Source: Methanobrevibacter sp. UBA412 (GTDB taxonomy: Archaea > Methanobacteriota > Methanobacteria > Methanobacteriales > Methanobacteriaceae). Taken from it: a stretch of 64,000 bases of DNA. Under the pieces are notes generated by a model. The model ran no database searches and was not told where the DNA came from. It saw nothing but the letters and a program-made list of their open reading frames with translations. Location of the stretch: NCBI GenBank assembly GCA_002495685.1, contig DAGJ01000008.1, positions 1 to 64,000 of the forward strand. The letters run 5' to 3'. Below are positions 19,763-30,052 of the stretch, piece after piece. Every line of letters starts with the position of its first letter. The first letter of the stretch is position 1. Both the position numbers and the translations under genes were made by a program.

Positions 19763-20764
19763 TTATTTGTATTTGTTTTTTAATGAATCTTTAATGTATC
19801 TTTTTATGTAAGGATTGAAATCTTGATTGTATTGGCTTTTTTCTGATCCTAATTTTTCTTCATTGGTGAAAGTTCCTTTTAATTTTCTCCCAGTCCATTG
19901 TACTTCTTCTTCTACTCTTTTACCATATTTTGTTCCGAACATTTTAAATAAGGGGAATTTAGTTATTCCGTTTGCTCCGCTTAATATTAATATTCCAATA
20001 TTTGCTAAGTTATCTACCCAAGTTCCACATATTATTTCTATCTTTGGGAAGTTTAGTCTAATTGTTGAGACTACTTTAGCATAATATAAGGATGCTGGTT
20101 GTGAACTGTTAACATATATTGTTTCAGGGTGTGGATTTAGTGAATAAAATATAACTCTGTCTATGTCATGTTCTTTTAAGTATTGGATTAAATAGTTAAT
20201 GTCTTCAAATGTTTCCCCTAATCCTAAAATTATAGTTATGGCTTTTTTAAATCCTAAATCTCCAGCTTTATCTAACATTTTACTTATATCGTTTAATGGT
20301 TTGCTTGGACAGATTTCTTTTTGGAGTATGGGGTTTGCAGTTTCTACTGCTCCAGTTATCCCTTTAACTTCTTTCCCATATTCTTCTAATTGGTCTGTTA
20401 TTCCAGTGTTTAACCATACACCTTCTCCAGTTATATTGTATATATTTGAAGCTATTGATTTAATTTCAGATGTTGTGAATGATTTGTATCCTCCTGATAA
20501 AAATTCAATATTCCATCCTAATCGTTTACACATTTCTGCTTCTGCTAAAATGTTATTAACTCTTCTTCGAGCTTTTTTAGGATCACTTATTTTATTTTTT
20601 TGTGTACTCATATAACAGAATTTACAATCTCCTTTGTCACACCACCATGATAGGAATATTGCTCGTTCTAAGCTAATTGTGTTTGAAAAATTTTTTAGTG
20701 TTAGTTTATTAGCTTTATTTATTGTTTCTAATATTTCTGTACTGTTTATTGTATTTTGTTCCAT
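19763..20764 (-). CDS. Radical SAM protein, BioB/HmdB-like
   Basis: 333 residues, TIM-barrel radical SAM enzyme. The cluster-binding cysteines are in WWCDKGDCKFCYM (about residues 42-54). This reads C-x4-C-x2-C rather than the usual C-x3-C-x2-C, a departure also known in the methanogen HmdB group, which has its own altered spacing. The body keeps LGLGETFEDINYLIQYL and the later KFPLFKMFG and EEVQW segments. The substrate is unknown. A role in methanogen cofactor biosynthesis is only a guess from the family, and no hmd gene is in the window. It is a single gene. Confidence 0.8.
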   Translation of the reverse strand: MEQNTINSTEILETINKANKLTLKNFSNTISLERAIFLSWWCDKGDCKFCYMSTQKNKISDPKKARRRVNNILAEAEMCKRLGWNIEFLSGGYKSFTTSEIKSIASNIYNITGEGVWLNTGITDQLEEYGKEVKGITGAVETANPILQKEICPSKPLNDISKMLDKAGDLGFKKAITIILGLGETFEDINYLIQYLKEHDIDRVIFYSLNPHPETIYVNSSQPASLYYAKVVSTIRLNFPKIEIICGTWVDNLANIGILILSGANGITKFPLFKMFGTKYGKRVEEEVQWTGRKLKGTFTNEEKLGSEKSQYNQDFNPYIKRYIKDSLKNKYK

Positions 20765-20939
20765 TTTATCCTTTGTTTATTTTTTTATTTTGAATTTTTT
20801 GTGTTTGTTTTTATTATGGGTTTTGTCTTTTAAATATCTAATTTTTCCATAAAGTTTATATATCATTAAAACATAGTTGTAGTATTGATATTTATTTGGT
20901 CATAGTATTTTTTTGTTTTAAAATAGTTAAAACAAAACC

Positions 20940-20947
20940 TTTATATA
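20940..20947 (+). promoter_or_regulatory. TATA box of the tRNA cluster
   Basis: TTTATATA preceded by AAAACC, the same 14-base context as before the initiator tRNA at 7304. Transcription would start near 20970, about 75 bases before tRNA-Asn, again giving a leader to be trimmed. Confidence 0.5.
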
Positions 20948-21046
20948 CAATAATTGTCCAAGTTAAATTGTATGTTCAAAATCTAATTTTTTTTATTTTG
21001 AGCAGAAAATTTTTATTGCATTCTGATTAAAGCATGGGTGTCATAT

Positions 21047-21119
<73 letters not shown>

Positions 21120-21125
21120 CTTTTT

Positions 21126-21200
<75 letters not shown>

Positions 21201-21224
21201 ACCTAATCAAATGCATTTATATCT

Positions 21225-21299
21225 GCTTCGGTAGTGTAGTCCGGCCAATCATTTTGCCCTTTCGAGGCGAAGACTCGGGTTCGAATCCCGGCCGAAGCA
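21225..21299 (+). tRNA. tRNA-Glu (anticodon TTC)
   Basis: Acceptor GCTTCGG pairs with CCGAAGC, with discriminator A. The anticodon loop CTTTCGA gives TTC. The D-arm GTAGTGTAGTCCGGCC is typical of archaeal tRNA-Glu. CCA is not encoded. Confidence 0.95.
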
Positions 21300-21347
21300 T
21301 TTAATTTAATATGATTTTATCAAGGGGAATGCCCTCTCCTTTCCGAA

Positions 21348-21430
21348 GCGGGGGTGCCCGAGCGGCCAAAGGGGACAGGCTTAGGACCTGTTGACGCAGG
21401 TCTACCAGGGTTCGAATCCCTGCTCCCGCA
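21348..21430 (+). tRNA. tRNA-Leu (anticodon TAG)
   Basis: A class II tRNA of 83 bases with a long variable arm. Acceptor GCGGGGG pairs with CTCCCGC (one wobble), with discriminator A. The anticodon stem ACAGG/CCTGT encloses CTTAGGA, giving TAG. The T-loop is TTCGAAT. CCA is not encoded. Confidence 0.95.
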
Positions 21431-21488
21431 TTAATCTATTAATTTACAATGAATAATTACTTTTACATATTTTATAATATGTTCAAAT

Positions 21489-21565
<77 letters not shown>

Positions 21566-21749
21566 TTTTATAACTAATTTTACTAATCTTTTCCTCATTC
21601 CTGTATATTTAATCTAATTTTTTATTCAATAATAATTATTTTTATTATTAATTTTCAAATGCTTGGAAAAGTTCTTTTAATAGTCCAAATAAATTTATTA
21701 TATATATTATTTTTAAAATAATTTCTAATTTATAGGATGTTGATTTTTA

Positions 21750-22157
21750 ATGGTTAAAAAAGGTTCTGCAGAAGAAAGAGATTTAGTTCATCGATTATGG
21801 AGTTTAGATTTTGCAGCAATGAGAGCACCAGCATCTGGAGGTGCTACAAAAAAACCATTACCTGATGTATTAGCAGGTAATTCAAAAATATATTTAGCTA
21901 TTGAAGTTAAAACAACAACTAAAGATAAAATTTACATAGATTATCCTCAAATAGATGCTTTATGTGAATTTTCTAAAATTTTTGGAGCAACTCCATATAT
22001 TGGGGTTAAATTTAAGTATACTAAATGGTTATTTTTAGATCCAAAAACAACTGAAAGAACTAAAAGTAATAATTATAAAATTGAGAAAGATTTTGCTTTA
22101 GAAAAAGGTTTAGAACTTGATGAAATTACAGGTAAAGATAAGCAAATTAAATTTTAA
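21750..22157 (+). CDS. hjc: Holliday junction resolvase Hjc
   Basis: An archaeal structure-specific endonuclease that cuts four-way junctions during recombination. It is 135 residues, the family size. Catalytic features are [13 protein letters not shown] (Glu near residue 8), the [16 protein letters not shown] segment (Asp39) and [10 protein letters not shown] (Glu52-Val-Lys54), i.e. the E...D...ExK nuclease core. The ATG follows a weak AGGATG-like site. It is flanked by tRNA genes on both sides. Confidence 0.95.
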   Translation: MVKKGSAEERDLVHRLWSLDFAAMRAPASGGATKKPLPDVLAGNSKIYLAIEVKTTTKDKIYIDYPQIDALCEFSKIFGATPYIGVKFKYTKWLFLDPKTTERTKSNNYKIEKDFALEKGLELDEITGKDKQIKF

Positions 22158-22169
22158 ACTTTTTATAAA

Positions 22170-22185
22170 TTATGTTTAAACATAA
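22170..22185. repeat. 16-base perfect palindrome between hjc and tRNA-Trp
   Basis: TTATGTTTAAACATAA is fully self-complementary. It begins 13 bases after the hjc stop and about 25 bases before the TATA-like TTTTTATATAC of tRNA-Trp. It could be part of the hjc terminator or a protein site near the tRNA-Trp promoter. Chance is also possible in such AT-rich DNA. Confidence 0.4.
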
Positions 22186-22253
22186 AGTTTAAATAATATT
22201 AATAACTAATTTTTATATACTGTAAGAATGTTATTTCTTATGAATTTATATTT

Positions 22254-22403
<150 letters not shown>

Positions 22404-22486
22404 CTTTTATATAATATATTAATGCTTTTTTTTAAAATTTTTAATTAATTAAATTTATAAACACTACTTTTAGGAGACTATTTTTT

Positions 22487-23098
22487 ATGGAAAAAATTGG
22501 AAACATTATTTGTATTCCTGGAAAGGATTTAGATTCTAATATTTATATTGTAGATGATATTATATTTGATACTGGTACTGGAGAACATAAAGATTATTTA
22601 TTTTCCCAATTAAAAGAAGCAGGTGTTAATCCTGATGATATTAAATTAATAGTTAATACTCATTGTCATTTTGATCATGTTGGAGGGAATAATTTTTTCC
22701 CTAATGCTAAAGTCGCAATACATGAAGATGATGCAGATTCACTTGAAAATTATAATAAAGAATTAACAGTTTGTAATCTTTTTGGTAGAACTATAACTAG
22801 ACATGATGTAGATATAAGATTAAAACAAGGAGATCATGTTGGAGATTTTGAAGTAATTCATACACCTGGTCATAGTCATGGTGGAATATGTTTATGGGAT
22901 GGTGAAAATCTTATTTGTGGAGATACAGTCTTTGCAAATGGTGGTTATGGAAGACCGGATATTGGTGGAAATATTGATGAATTAAGAGACTCATTACGAA
23001 AATTAAATAAATTAAATGTTAAATATTTATTCCCTGGTCATGGTCCATGGGTTAATAATGGTAAAAAACATATAGAATTATCTAATCAAGGAATTTGA
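22487..23098 (+). CDS. MBL-fold metallo-hydrolase (glyoxalase II-like)
   Basis: 203 residues with the full metallo-beta-lactamase metal set: NTHCHFDHVGG (about residues 62-72), a later His in HTPGHSHGG, Asp in CGDTVF and His in FPGHGPW. This is a binuclear metal site of the glyoxalase II/hydroxyacylglutathione hydrolase-like group, but the substrate is not readable. An AGGAGACT site precedes the ATG. It stands alone between tRNA-Trp and the convergent trkA. Confidence 0.88.
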   Translation: MEKIGNIICIPGKDLDSNIYIVDDIIFDTGTGEHKDYLFSQLKEAGVNPDDIKLIVNTHCHFDHVGGNNFFPNAKVAIHEDDADSLENYNKELTVCNLFGRTITRHDVDIRLKQGDHVGDFEVIHTPGHSHGGICLWDGENLICGDTVFANGGYGRPDIGGNIDELRDSLRKLNKLNVKYLFPGHGPWVNNGKKHIELSNQGI

Positions 23099-23127
23099 TT
23101 AGATTTTATATATTATTTACTATTTTT

Positions 23128-23802
23128 TTATAAACTTAAAGCACTCTTTTTATTATCCATGAATTTTTTTTCAGCTTTTTTGAAGCAACCTCTTTTAACT
23201 AATATGGAAATTTTTTCTCCTCTAGCTAATACTCTTTCAGGTTGAGGTATTTCTAATCCATCTTTAGTATAAATAGCAATTATTATACAATCTTTAGTTG
23301 GGGAGACTTCTTCTACTTTTTTACCAACTACTTTATCATTTAAAATGTTCATGTCTAAGATTTCTGCACTACCTTCTCCAAATGATACTAAATCTGCTAC
23401 ATTAGGTCTAGTGATTAGTTTTTCTACAAATCCTGCTGCTGTTCTTTCTGGACTTATTACTTCATCTATTCCTACTTTTTTAAATGCTTCTTCGTGGTCA
23501 GGGTTACTTACACGTGCTATGATTTTCTTTTCATCATATTCTTTTGCTAATATACAGGATAATAAGTTAGCTTCATCGTTTCCTGTGGTTGCAACAAATA
23601 TATCTGCTTCATCTATGTTTGCTTCTTCTAATGTTTTTGTATCAGTACCGCTTCCACAAATTATCATAGCATCTAGTTCCATTGCAGCATTGTTACATAA
23701 TTTTTCATTGTTTTCAATAATTGTTATATCATAACCATCATTGATTAAAAGATTTGCAAGTGAAAGTCCTACACGTCCTCCACCTAAAATTATCACATAC
23801 AT
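23128..23802 (-). CDS. trkA: Trk potassium uptake system, NAD-binding subunit TrkA
   Basis: The cytoplasmic regulatory RCK protein that gates a TrkH-type K+ transporter. It is 224 residues: a Rossmann RCK_N domain ([14 protein letters not shown] at the N-terminus, [21 protein letters not shown]) and an RCK_C domain (about 140-215) ending in a basic tail. It has a single RCK unit, not the duplicated form of many bacteria. It lies downstream of trkH on the same strand, with a 279-base gap between them, so it may have its own promoter. Confidence 0.92.
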   Translation of the reverse strand: MYVIILGGGRVGLSLANLLINDGYDITIIENNEKLCNNAAMELDAMIICGSGTDTKTLEEANIDEADIFVATTGNDEANLLSCILAKEYDEKKIIARVSNPDHEEAFKKVGIDEVISPERTAAGFVEKLITRPNVADLVSFGEGSAEILDMNILNDKVVGKKVEEVSPTKDCIIIAIYTKDGLEIPQPERVLARGEKISILVKRGCFKKAEKKFMDNKKSALSL

Positions 23803-24081
23803 ATTTTGTCATCCCATTAATTTTTTTTTAGAATAAGTTTAATTAATTTATTAAATTTTTATCATCCATTTTATTTTTTTAGATTCATACTTTAATTTAA
23901 TTAATGTCTCAATTTTAATTTTTTTTATTAAAATATAACTTATAGTTTATTATAATTTATTAATCTTACTTCCTATTATATAAACTTATTTAAAATTATA
24001 TTTAATTTATTTATTTGAGCTTTTTTTAGATAAGGACGTGTTTTTATTATCCTTTTTTTAAAAATAGATTTTATAAGGTGT

Positions 24082-25548
24082 TTAAATTTTCTGTTTTAAC
24101 CCTTTGTGTATTTGTTTATTTGCTCTTTTAAAAGATTCATAAATAGCTTTTAGAAGAACTAATACAGGTATTATTTCTAATCTACCAATCCACATATTTC
24201 CAACTAGTAAATATTTTAATTCGCTTGGTATTAAGTAACATGGGGATCCTAACCATACTCCATTGTTACCTTGTGCAGATACAACATTAAACAATGATTG
24301 TAATGGTGGATATCCATAAGCTAATAAGATTAACCAACTAATTGCAACAAATAACATGAACAATGTGATATATGAACTGGATTCTTTAATTTCTTTATCT
24401 CCAATTGTTTTCCCACCAATTTTAGCATTAATAACTCTACCTTTTGGGGATAATAAATTCAATGTTGTTAAATTTATTCCTTTTAAAAAAGTTATAACAC
24501 GTATTACCTTAATTGAACCAACAGTTGATCCAGATGATCCCCCTACAAGCATTAATATTATAATTACTAATAATGTGAATCCTGGCCATAAAGTCATTAC
24601 AGATGAACTAGGTACATTTGCACCTGTTGTACTTATTGCGGATACTACCTGGAATACAATAATCATTGGATCCATATGGCTTGTTAAATAAATTCCTATT
24701 GAAGAAATTATTATTAATACCATTATTGCTTGGAATTGCACATCTTGAATTATTGATTTTCCTTTACTTTTTATTGCTTTATAATGGACTGAGAAGTTAA
24801 TTGATCCTATTATCATTATAATTATTGTTACTAAATATATGGCATTGCTATTATATGCTCCAATATTTGCATTTTTAATAGACATTCCTCCAGTAGAGAT
24901 TGTTGTGAATGTTGCATTTATTGAATCAAAAAGGGGCATACCTACTAATACATACATTATTATTCCAGCAATTGTGTAAATAGAATACATTTCTAATGTT
25001 TTATATAAGGTGTTCACTACACTTGGTTTGATTCGATCGTCTCTTGCTTCGGATTCATAAAGTCTAGATGCAGCAGTACCATTTCGTATTAAAATTCCAA
25101 TAAATATGATTACTACTCCTAATCCACCTAACCATTGTTCATAACTTCTTAAAAAAAGGATTGATTTAGGTAAAATTTCTACATCAGGAAAAATAGTTAA
25201 TCCACTACCTGTCCAAGCAGACATATTCTCAAAAAAAGCATTTGTAAATGAAATGTCTAAACACATCATCATTATCAAGGCACCGATAATTCCGGCCCAT
25301 ATCCAAGCTAAGGAAGATATTATCATTCCTTGTCGTAATCTAATTTTATCATAACAGGTAAACTTTCTATGTAAAATACTACCTATTAAAATAGAGATTA
25401 ATGGAGGTATAATTAAATTTATATAAATATTTTCATGATAAATAAGAGCTATTATGACTGGTGCTAATAAAACAAGACCTAATCCTTGCATTATTATTCC
25501 AAGATAATGTGCACTTATTAAAATATCAGTTTTATTTATATATTTCAT
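24082..25548 (-). CDS. trkH: Trk potassium uptake system, membrane subunit TrkH
   Basis: K+-translocating subunit of 488 residues with about ten hydrophobic segments arranged as four membrane-pore-membrane repeats. Selectivity-filter-like segments are seen at AWTGSGLTIFPD (about 112), TTISTGGMSIKNANIG (about 216) and SAISTTGANVPS (about 304), plus a later QGNNGVWLG. It works with TrkA, encoded downstream on the same strand. The C-terminus is a short basic tail. Confidence 0.92.
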   Translation of the reverse strand: MKYINKTDILISAHYLGIIMQGLGLVLLAPVIIALIYHENIYINLIIPPLISILIGSILHRKFTCYDKIRLRQGMIISSLAWIWAGIIGALIMMMCLDISFTNAFFENMSAWTGSGLTIFPDVEILPKSILFLRSYEQWLGGLGVVIIFIGILIRNGTAASRLYESEARDDRIKPSVVNTLYKTLEMYSIYTIAGIIMYVLVGMPLFDSINATFTTISTGGMSIKNANIGAYNSNAIYLVTIIIMIIGSINFSVHYKAIKSKGKSIIQDVQFQAIMVLIIISSIGIYLTSHMDPMIIVFQVVSAISTTGANVPSSSVMTLWPGFTLLVIIILMLVGGSSGSTVGSIKVIRVITFLKGINLTTLNLLSPKGRVINAKIGGKTIGDKEIKESSSYITLFMLFVAISWLILLAYGYPPLQSLFNVVSAQGNNGVWLGSPCYLIPSELKYLLVGNMWIGRLEIIPVLVLLKAIYESFKRANKQIHKGLKQKI

Positions 25549-25804
25549 TAATACTTTTTTATTTCTTCAATTATTTAAATTTTTATTGAATAATGTATTT
25601 TTATTGAAATATTTGTAAAAAAAAGTCGAATTTTTTATATGTTTATAATATTGTTTTGTTTAAAAAATAAGTATTTAATTTGATTCAGTTTTGTATTTAA
25701 AAAAATTTGTAAAAAAAAATAAAAAAAGTGTTTTTTCATAAAAAAACTTTTTCATAATTAAAACTTTAAAAAAAGTTAAAATCATAAATAGTTCATGTTT
25801 TATG

Positions 25805-25844
25805 AAAAAAGGAGGTAGTTAAAAATTTATTCAACTACTTCTCC
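25805..25844 (-). terminator. Intrinsic terminator overlapping the 3' end of the TRAM gene
   Basis: On the minus strand GGAG-AA-GTAGTT pairs with AACTAC-C-TCC across a 12-base loop and is followed by six T residues (25810 down to 25805). The left arm lies inside the last codons of the TRAM gene and the loop contains its stop codon. This is a bacterial-looking hairpin terminator, compact for such a short gene. Confidence 0.6.
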
Positions 25845-26048
25845 GAAAGCGAATTTTCGGCGGGTTGCATTAACTTTTATTTTTACTTCTTGACCAACTT
25901 CGGTTTCAGGAACAAATATGACAAATCCGTCAACTCTAGCAATTCCGTCTCCACTTTTACCTTGGTCTTCTATTTTAACATCGTACTCTGTTCCTACTTC
26001 AACAGGACAGGAGTATTCTTCTTGTTTATTGTAACTATCTTCAAACAT
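25827..26048 (-). CDS. Small TRAM-domain protein
   Basis: 73 residues comprising a single TRAM domain (about 14-73: [25 protein letters not shown] and [15 protein letters not shown]), an OB-like beta barrel that binds RNA. Stand-alone TRAM proteins are abundant in methanogens and have been proposed as RNA chaperones. It has a palindrome at its predicted transcription start and a hairpin terminator at its end, so it is a monocistronic unit. Confidence 0.9.
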   Translation of the reverse strand: MFEDSYNKQEEYSCPVEVGTEYDVKIEDQGKSGDGIARVDGFVIFVPETEVGQEVKIKVNATRRKFAFGEVVE

Positions 26049-26430
26049 TTATATTCACATCCGTTAATAAGTCAACATTAAAATGTTGCTTTTTAACATA
26101 TATAATGCAATAATGAGTAAAATAACATAAAAATTAATCTAATTTGCAACCAATCAAAATTTATTCACTAATATAAAATAATCTTAAAAAAATAATTCCT
26201 TCAAAAATTAAAATATAATTCATTAATAATTAAAATTAATTAATTTAGAAAAAGCTTATGATATATCCTCTACTTATGCATTAGTTATATTGTATTTTTT
26301 AAAGTATATAAACATTTGTTTTTTCAGGGTCATGAACTTAATTTTTATAAAATATTAAATATATTAAAAGTTAATAATTTATTAATAATTTTTTTATTTA
26401 ATATTTATTTAATAAATTTTAGGTTAGACA
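26049..26430. promoter_or_regulatory. Divergent promoter region with palindrome at 26073-26088
   Basis: This 382-base spacer separates the TRAM gene from the flippase-like gene. The palindrome CAACATT-AA-AATGTTG (26073-26088) lies about 25 bases downstream of a minus-strand TATA-like TTATATATG (about 26097-26106), so it covers the expected TRAM transcription start. A plus-strand GTATATAAA at about 26304 is the best TATA candidate for the gene at 26431. No gene is visible. Confidence 0.45.
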
Positions 26431-27585
26431 ATGAAGTATAAATCTTATATATTCTTAGGTATTGGCTTATTAATCATGGTTGTGATGTTGTGGTTTATAG
26501 GTATTGATCAAGTTTTAAATGCTTTAAAAATTGCTAATATATATTATGTTATACTTGCAATTCTTATACAGTTTTTCACTTACTTCCTTTATACTTTTAG
26601 ATGGGAAATAATTAATAAAGTAGCTGATAAGGATTTAGGTTTTAAAAAATTACTTCCTATGGTTTTAGTTAGTTTATCTGTTAATAATATTACTCCTAGT
26701 GGTAGAGGTGGAGGAGAACCTGTAAGAGCTTATCTTCTTACTAAAGAAGGTGGAGGACCATTTTCTGAAACTTTCGCTACAGTTATTGCAGATAGGGCTT
26801 TAGATACTTTTCCTTTTATTATACTAGCTATTATTACAATTATTGCTTTAATTACTCATCTTACTTTAAATCCTATAATTGTTGTAGTTATGATAGCAGC
26901 TGTTATTGCGATTATTATCGTTGTTTTTTTAATAGTTTATATGTCTATTAATGAAAATTTTGGAAATAAAGTTATTAAATGGATTTCTAAATTAGCAATT
27001 AAAATTTTTAAGAAAAAAGATCCAGATCATATTAAAAAACAAGTTTCTGTTGCTATAAATGGTTTTCAGGATACAATGCGTGGCATGGTTAAGAATAAAA
27101 ACATTTTATATTATGCTCTTCCTCTTTCATTTTTCATATGGTGTGTAGAAATTTTAAGAGTGTATATTGTATTTTTAGCATTTGGTTGTACAGTAACACC
27201 AGTTCTTATAGGTGAAGTCTTCATTGTTGCTTCTTTAATTGGAATGATTCCTGCATTACCTGGAGGTTTAGGTGCAGTTGATGGGGTTATGATTTTATTA
27301 TATTCTAGTTCAGGTATTTCTCCATCTATTAGTGCGGCAGCTACTGTTGTTGAAAGATTAATTTCATTTTGGATGACAACAATTATTGGATTTTTAGTTT
27401 TACCATTTTATGGTGAGGAAGCTTTAGATAAAATTTCTTCGGTAATGTCAAGTGATGAGGAAGAAATAACTGAAGAATTTGATGAAGAAAATAGTTTAGA
27501 TGAAAAATATGAATCTAATTCTAATAATTCTAAAAATTCCGATAATACTGAATCATCTAGTCCTAATTTGAAGGATGAAAATTAA
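26431..27585 (+). CDS. Flippase-like membrane protein (UPF0104/AglD C-terminal domain family)
   Basis: 384 residues with about eight transmembrane helices (first at 5-25) of the lysylphosphatidylglycerol synthase TM/flippase-like family. Characteristic segments are VNNITPSGRGGGEPVRAYLL (about 84-103), FATVIADRALDTFPF and PALPGGLGAVDGVM (about 270). Members act in lipid-linked glycan or polar-lipid processes; the substrate here is unknown. The last 55 residues are an acidic, Ser/Asn-rich cytoplasmic tail, probably disordered. It is a single gene. Confidence 0.85.
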   Translation: MKYKSYIFLGIGLLIMVVMLWFIGIDQVLNALKIANIYYVILAILIQFFTYFLYTFRWEIINKVADKDLGFKKLLPMVLVSLSVNNITPSGRGGGEPVRAYLLTKEGGGPFSETFATVIADRALDTFPFIILAIITIIALITHLTLNPIIVVVMIAAVIAIIIVVFLIVYMSINENFGNKVIKWISKLAIKIFKKKDPDHIKKQVSVAINGFQDTMRGMVKNKNILYYALPLSFFIWCVEILRVYIVFLAFGCTVTPVLIGEVFIVASLIGMIPALPGGLGAVDGVMILLYSSSGISPSISAAATVVERLISFWMTTIIGFLVLPFYGEEALDKISSVMSSDEEEITEEFDEENSLDEKYESNSNNSKNSDNTESSSPNLKDEN

Positions 27586-27816
27586 TTCATCATATATTCC
27601 AACTTTTTTTTAACACTTTTTTCATATTTTTATTTTTTCTATTAAAATTAAATAGAAAGCTTTATTTTATTTATAAATTATAAACTTTAATGATTGAATT
27701 ATATCTTTACTAAAATTCATTAAAGAAGTTTAAATTTTTAAACTTTAATTACATTATTTTTTTTTAGTAAATTATAATTTAAAATCTATCAATTTTAAAA
27801 AATCAATGGTGAAAAA

Positions 27817-28704
27817 ATGGAAATAAATGGTGTAGATATTAAAGATACTTATGCAGAAGGTTTCGGAATTAAAGTTACAAGAATGTTAGTAACTGCAGCT
27901 ACTAAAAAATTAGCTAAAATTGCTGTAACTGAAGCAACTGGATATGGAACTTCTGTTATTGGATGTCCTGCAGAAGCAGGAATTGATGGTTATGTACCTC
28001 CTGAAGAAACTCCTGATGGAAGACCTGGTTACACAATAATGATTTGTCAAGGTGGAAAGAAAGCTTTAGATCATGAATTAATGGAAAGAATCGGTATGGG
28101 AATTTTAACAGCACCTACTACTGCAGTATTTAATTGTCTTGAATCTGAAGATGTTTTAAAAACTGGTAATAAATTAAAATTCTTCGGTGATGGATTTGAA
28201 GAAGTAATAGATATTGATGGAAGAAAAATCCACTCTATTCCTATCATGTCTGGAGATTTCTTAGTTGAATCTGCTTTTGGATATAAAGAAGGTGTTGCTG
28301 GAGGAAACTTTTTCGTTTTAGCAAATAGTAAAATGAGTGCACTTGTAGCAACTGAAGCTGCTATTGATGCTATCCATAATGTTGAAGGAGTAATAACTCC
28401 ATTCCCTGGTGGTATGGTTGCATCTGGTTCTAAAGTTGGATGTAATAATTATGAATTTTTAAATGCATCTACCAATGAAAAAATGTGTGTTACCTTAAAA
28501 GATAAAGTTGATAGTGATATTCCTGATGATGTTTATGGTGTAATGGAAGTCGTTATTGATGGTGTTGATGAAGATTCTGTTAGAGAAGCAATGAAACAAG
28601 GTATTAAAGCTGCTTGTAATGTTGATGGAGTTCTTCAAATCAGTGCAGGTAACTTTGGTGGAAATTTAGGTGCTTATAAAATAAATTTACAAGATTTATT
28701 CTAA
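27817..28704 (+). CDS. ftr: Formylmethanofuran-tetrahydromethanopterin formyltransferase
   Basis: Second step of CO2 reduction to methane: moves the formyl group from methanofuran to H4MPT. It is 295 residues, the family length, starting [19 protein letters not shown] and carrying the conserved [49 protein letters not shown] and [11 protein letters not shown] segments. A GGTGA site precedes the ATG. It is monocistronic, as is common in Methanobacteriales. It is a soluble cytosolic tetramer in characterised relatives. Confidence 0.97.
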   Translation: MEINGVDIKDTYAEGFGIKVTRMLVTAATKKLAKIAVTEATGYGTSVIGCPAEAGIDGYVPPEETPDGRPGYTIMICQGGKKALDHELMERIGMGILTAPTTAVFNCLESEDVLKTGNKLKFFGDGFEEVIDIDGRKIHSIPIMSGDFLVESAFGYKEGVAGGNFFVLANSKMSALVATEAAIDAIHNVEGVITPFPGGMVASGSKVGCNNYEFLNASTNEKMCVTLKDKVDSDIPDDVYGVMEVVIDGVDEDSVREAMKQGIKAACNVDGVLQISAGNFGGNLGAYKINLQDLF

Positions 28705-28746
28705 ATAAATCTTATAAATTCTCTTTTTTAAATTTTTTTTATATAA

Positions 28747-29928
28747 TTATAATTTACAATTTTCTTCTTGTTCTTTGAATATTCCTTGAGCTTGATTTTT
28801 AGTTAATTTAAGGATTTCTTCATCACTTAAATCAATTCCTATAATAATATTCTCATCAGATAATTTTTTCATTGCATTATCTATATCTTTAAATGTTTTC
28901 CCAGTCATATGGTGAGAGTGAATTCCACCTACAGATTTGTAAAGATTTTTAATAGATTTTTTAGCAATTTCATTCTTTTCTAATATATTGTTGAATCTAT
29001 CATACTCTCCATTTTTAATTGAACCAATTTTCCGGATTAAAGGTTCTTTTATTCCTGGAAAATGATATTCGATATCTTCAAGATTACAATTATTGCTCAT
29101 AACTATTTTCATTTCTTTTGAAATTGTTTCTACTGAATGTTTACATGTGATTTTAATTGATTTTGGAGACATAGCTGCATAGTAAATATCGCTTCCTCCA
29201 CTAGATTCAGGGGATACTACTTTGTTTGATCCTGCATTTTTTAGTCTTTTAATATTTTCAGAGTAACTTGCTCTAGAAACTATCCATAATTCTGGGGCTA
29301 TTTCTCGGGTAGTTAAAACTATGAATAAATTATTCACATCACTTCCAGTACATACTAACATTCCATTTGATTTATTTAAACCAATTCTTTTCAATAAATT
29401 TGTGTCAGTTGCATCATCACACATGGTGATTATGTTATCATCTTCATTTTCTTCGTTTAATCTATCAATTATTTCCTTATTTTTTTCAATAATTAATACT
29501 TGTTGATTTCTTTTTTTAAGCTCATCTAATACTACTTTACCTACTCTTCCGTATCCACATAAAATATAATGATCTTTAAGATGACTTATCATTTTTTTCA
29601 TTTTCACACCGCTTCTAGCTTTTCCCATACCCTCAGTAATGACAGAGAATATTACACCAAATATATAAGCAATAATTGCAATTCCTGCAAAAGCTAAGGT
29701 TATTGCAAATATTCTTTGTAAAATTGTAGTAGGAATAATATCTCCATAACCTACGGTTGTTAAGGTTATACCTGTGAAGTAAAGTGCTTCAAATGGATTT
29801 AATTTCATTATGTATATTGAACCAATTTCTCCATATACTAAAATTGCAATGAATATACCTATACCGTACTTAATTTTATTGGTGTCTATAAATTTTAATA
29901 GAGTTTTTATTAAACCATACTTTTCCAT
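28747..29928 (-). CDS. MthK-like potassium channel with RCK domain
   Basis: 393 residues. Two transmembrane helices (about 21-40 and 70-96) flank a pore loop with the K+ selectivity filter TTVGYGD (about residue 58). A cytoplasmic RCK_N Rossmann domain follows (YILCGYGRVGKVVLDEL, about 112 on), with a divergent C-terminal region. An extra 100-residue tail contains a His-rich GGIHSHHMTGK segment. The architecture is that of MthK/Kch-type ligand-gated K+ channels. The gating ligand cannot be told from the sequence. It is a single gene, convergent with ftr. Confidence 0.9.
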   Translation of the reverse strand: MEKYGLIKTLLKFIDTNKIKYGIGIFIAILVYGEIGSIYIMKLNPFEALYFTGITLTTVGYGDIIPTTILQRIFAITLAFAGIAIIAYIFGVIFSVITEGMGKARSGVKMKKMISHLKDHYILCGYGRVGKVVLDELKKRNQQVLIIEKNKEIIDRLNEENEDDNIITMCDDATDTNLLKRIGLNKSNGMLVCTGSDVNNLFIVLTTREIAPELWIVSRASYSENIKRLKNAGSNKVVSPESSGGSDIYYAAMSPKSIKITCKHSVETISKEMKIVMSNNCNLEDIEYHFPGIKEPLIRKIGSIKNGEYDRFNNILEKNEIAKKSIKNLYKSVGGIHSHHMTGKTFKDIDNAMKKLSDENIIIGIDLSDEEILKLTKNQAQGIFKEQEENCKL

Positions 29929-30052
29929 AAAATTTTCCCATTAACTTTTTTATAACTTTAATTATTATTATATAAAAGATTAAATTAAATACTTTTCTTA
30001 ATAAATATTATAATTAATTTATAAGAAAATAATTTCAGGTGGAATAAAATTT

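Noticed and set aside
20199..20615. 138-codon plus-strand ORF opposite the radical SAM gene
   Set aside because: Shadow frame; no ribosome binding site and no recognisable protein features.
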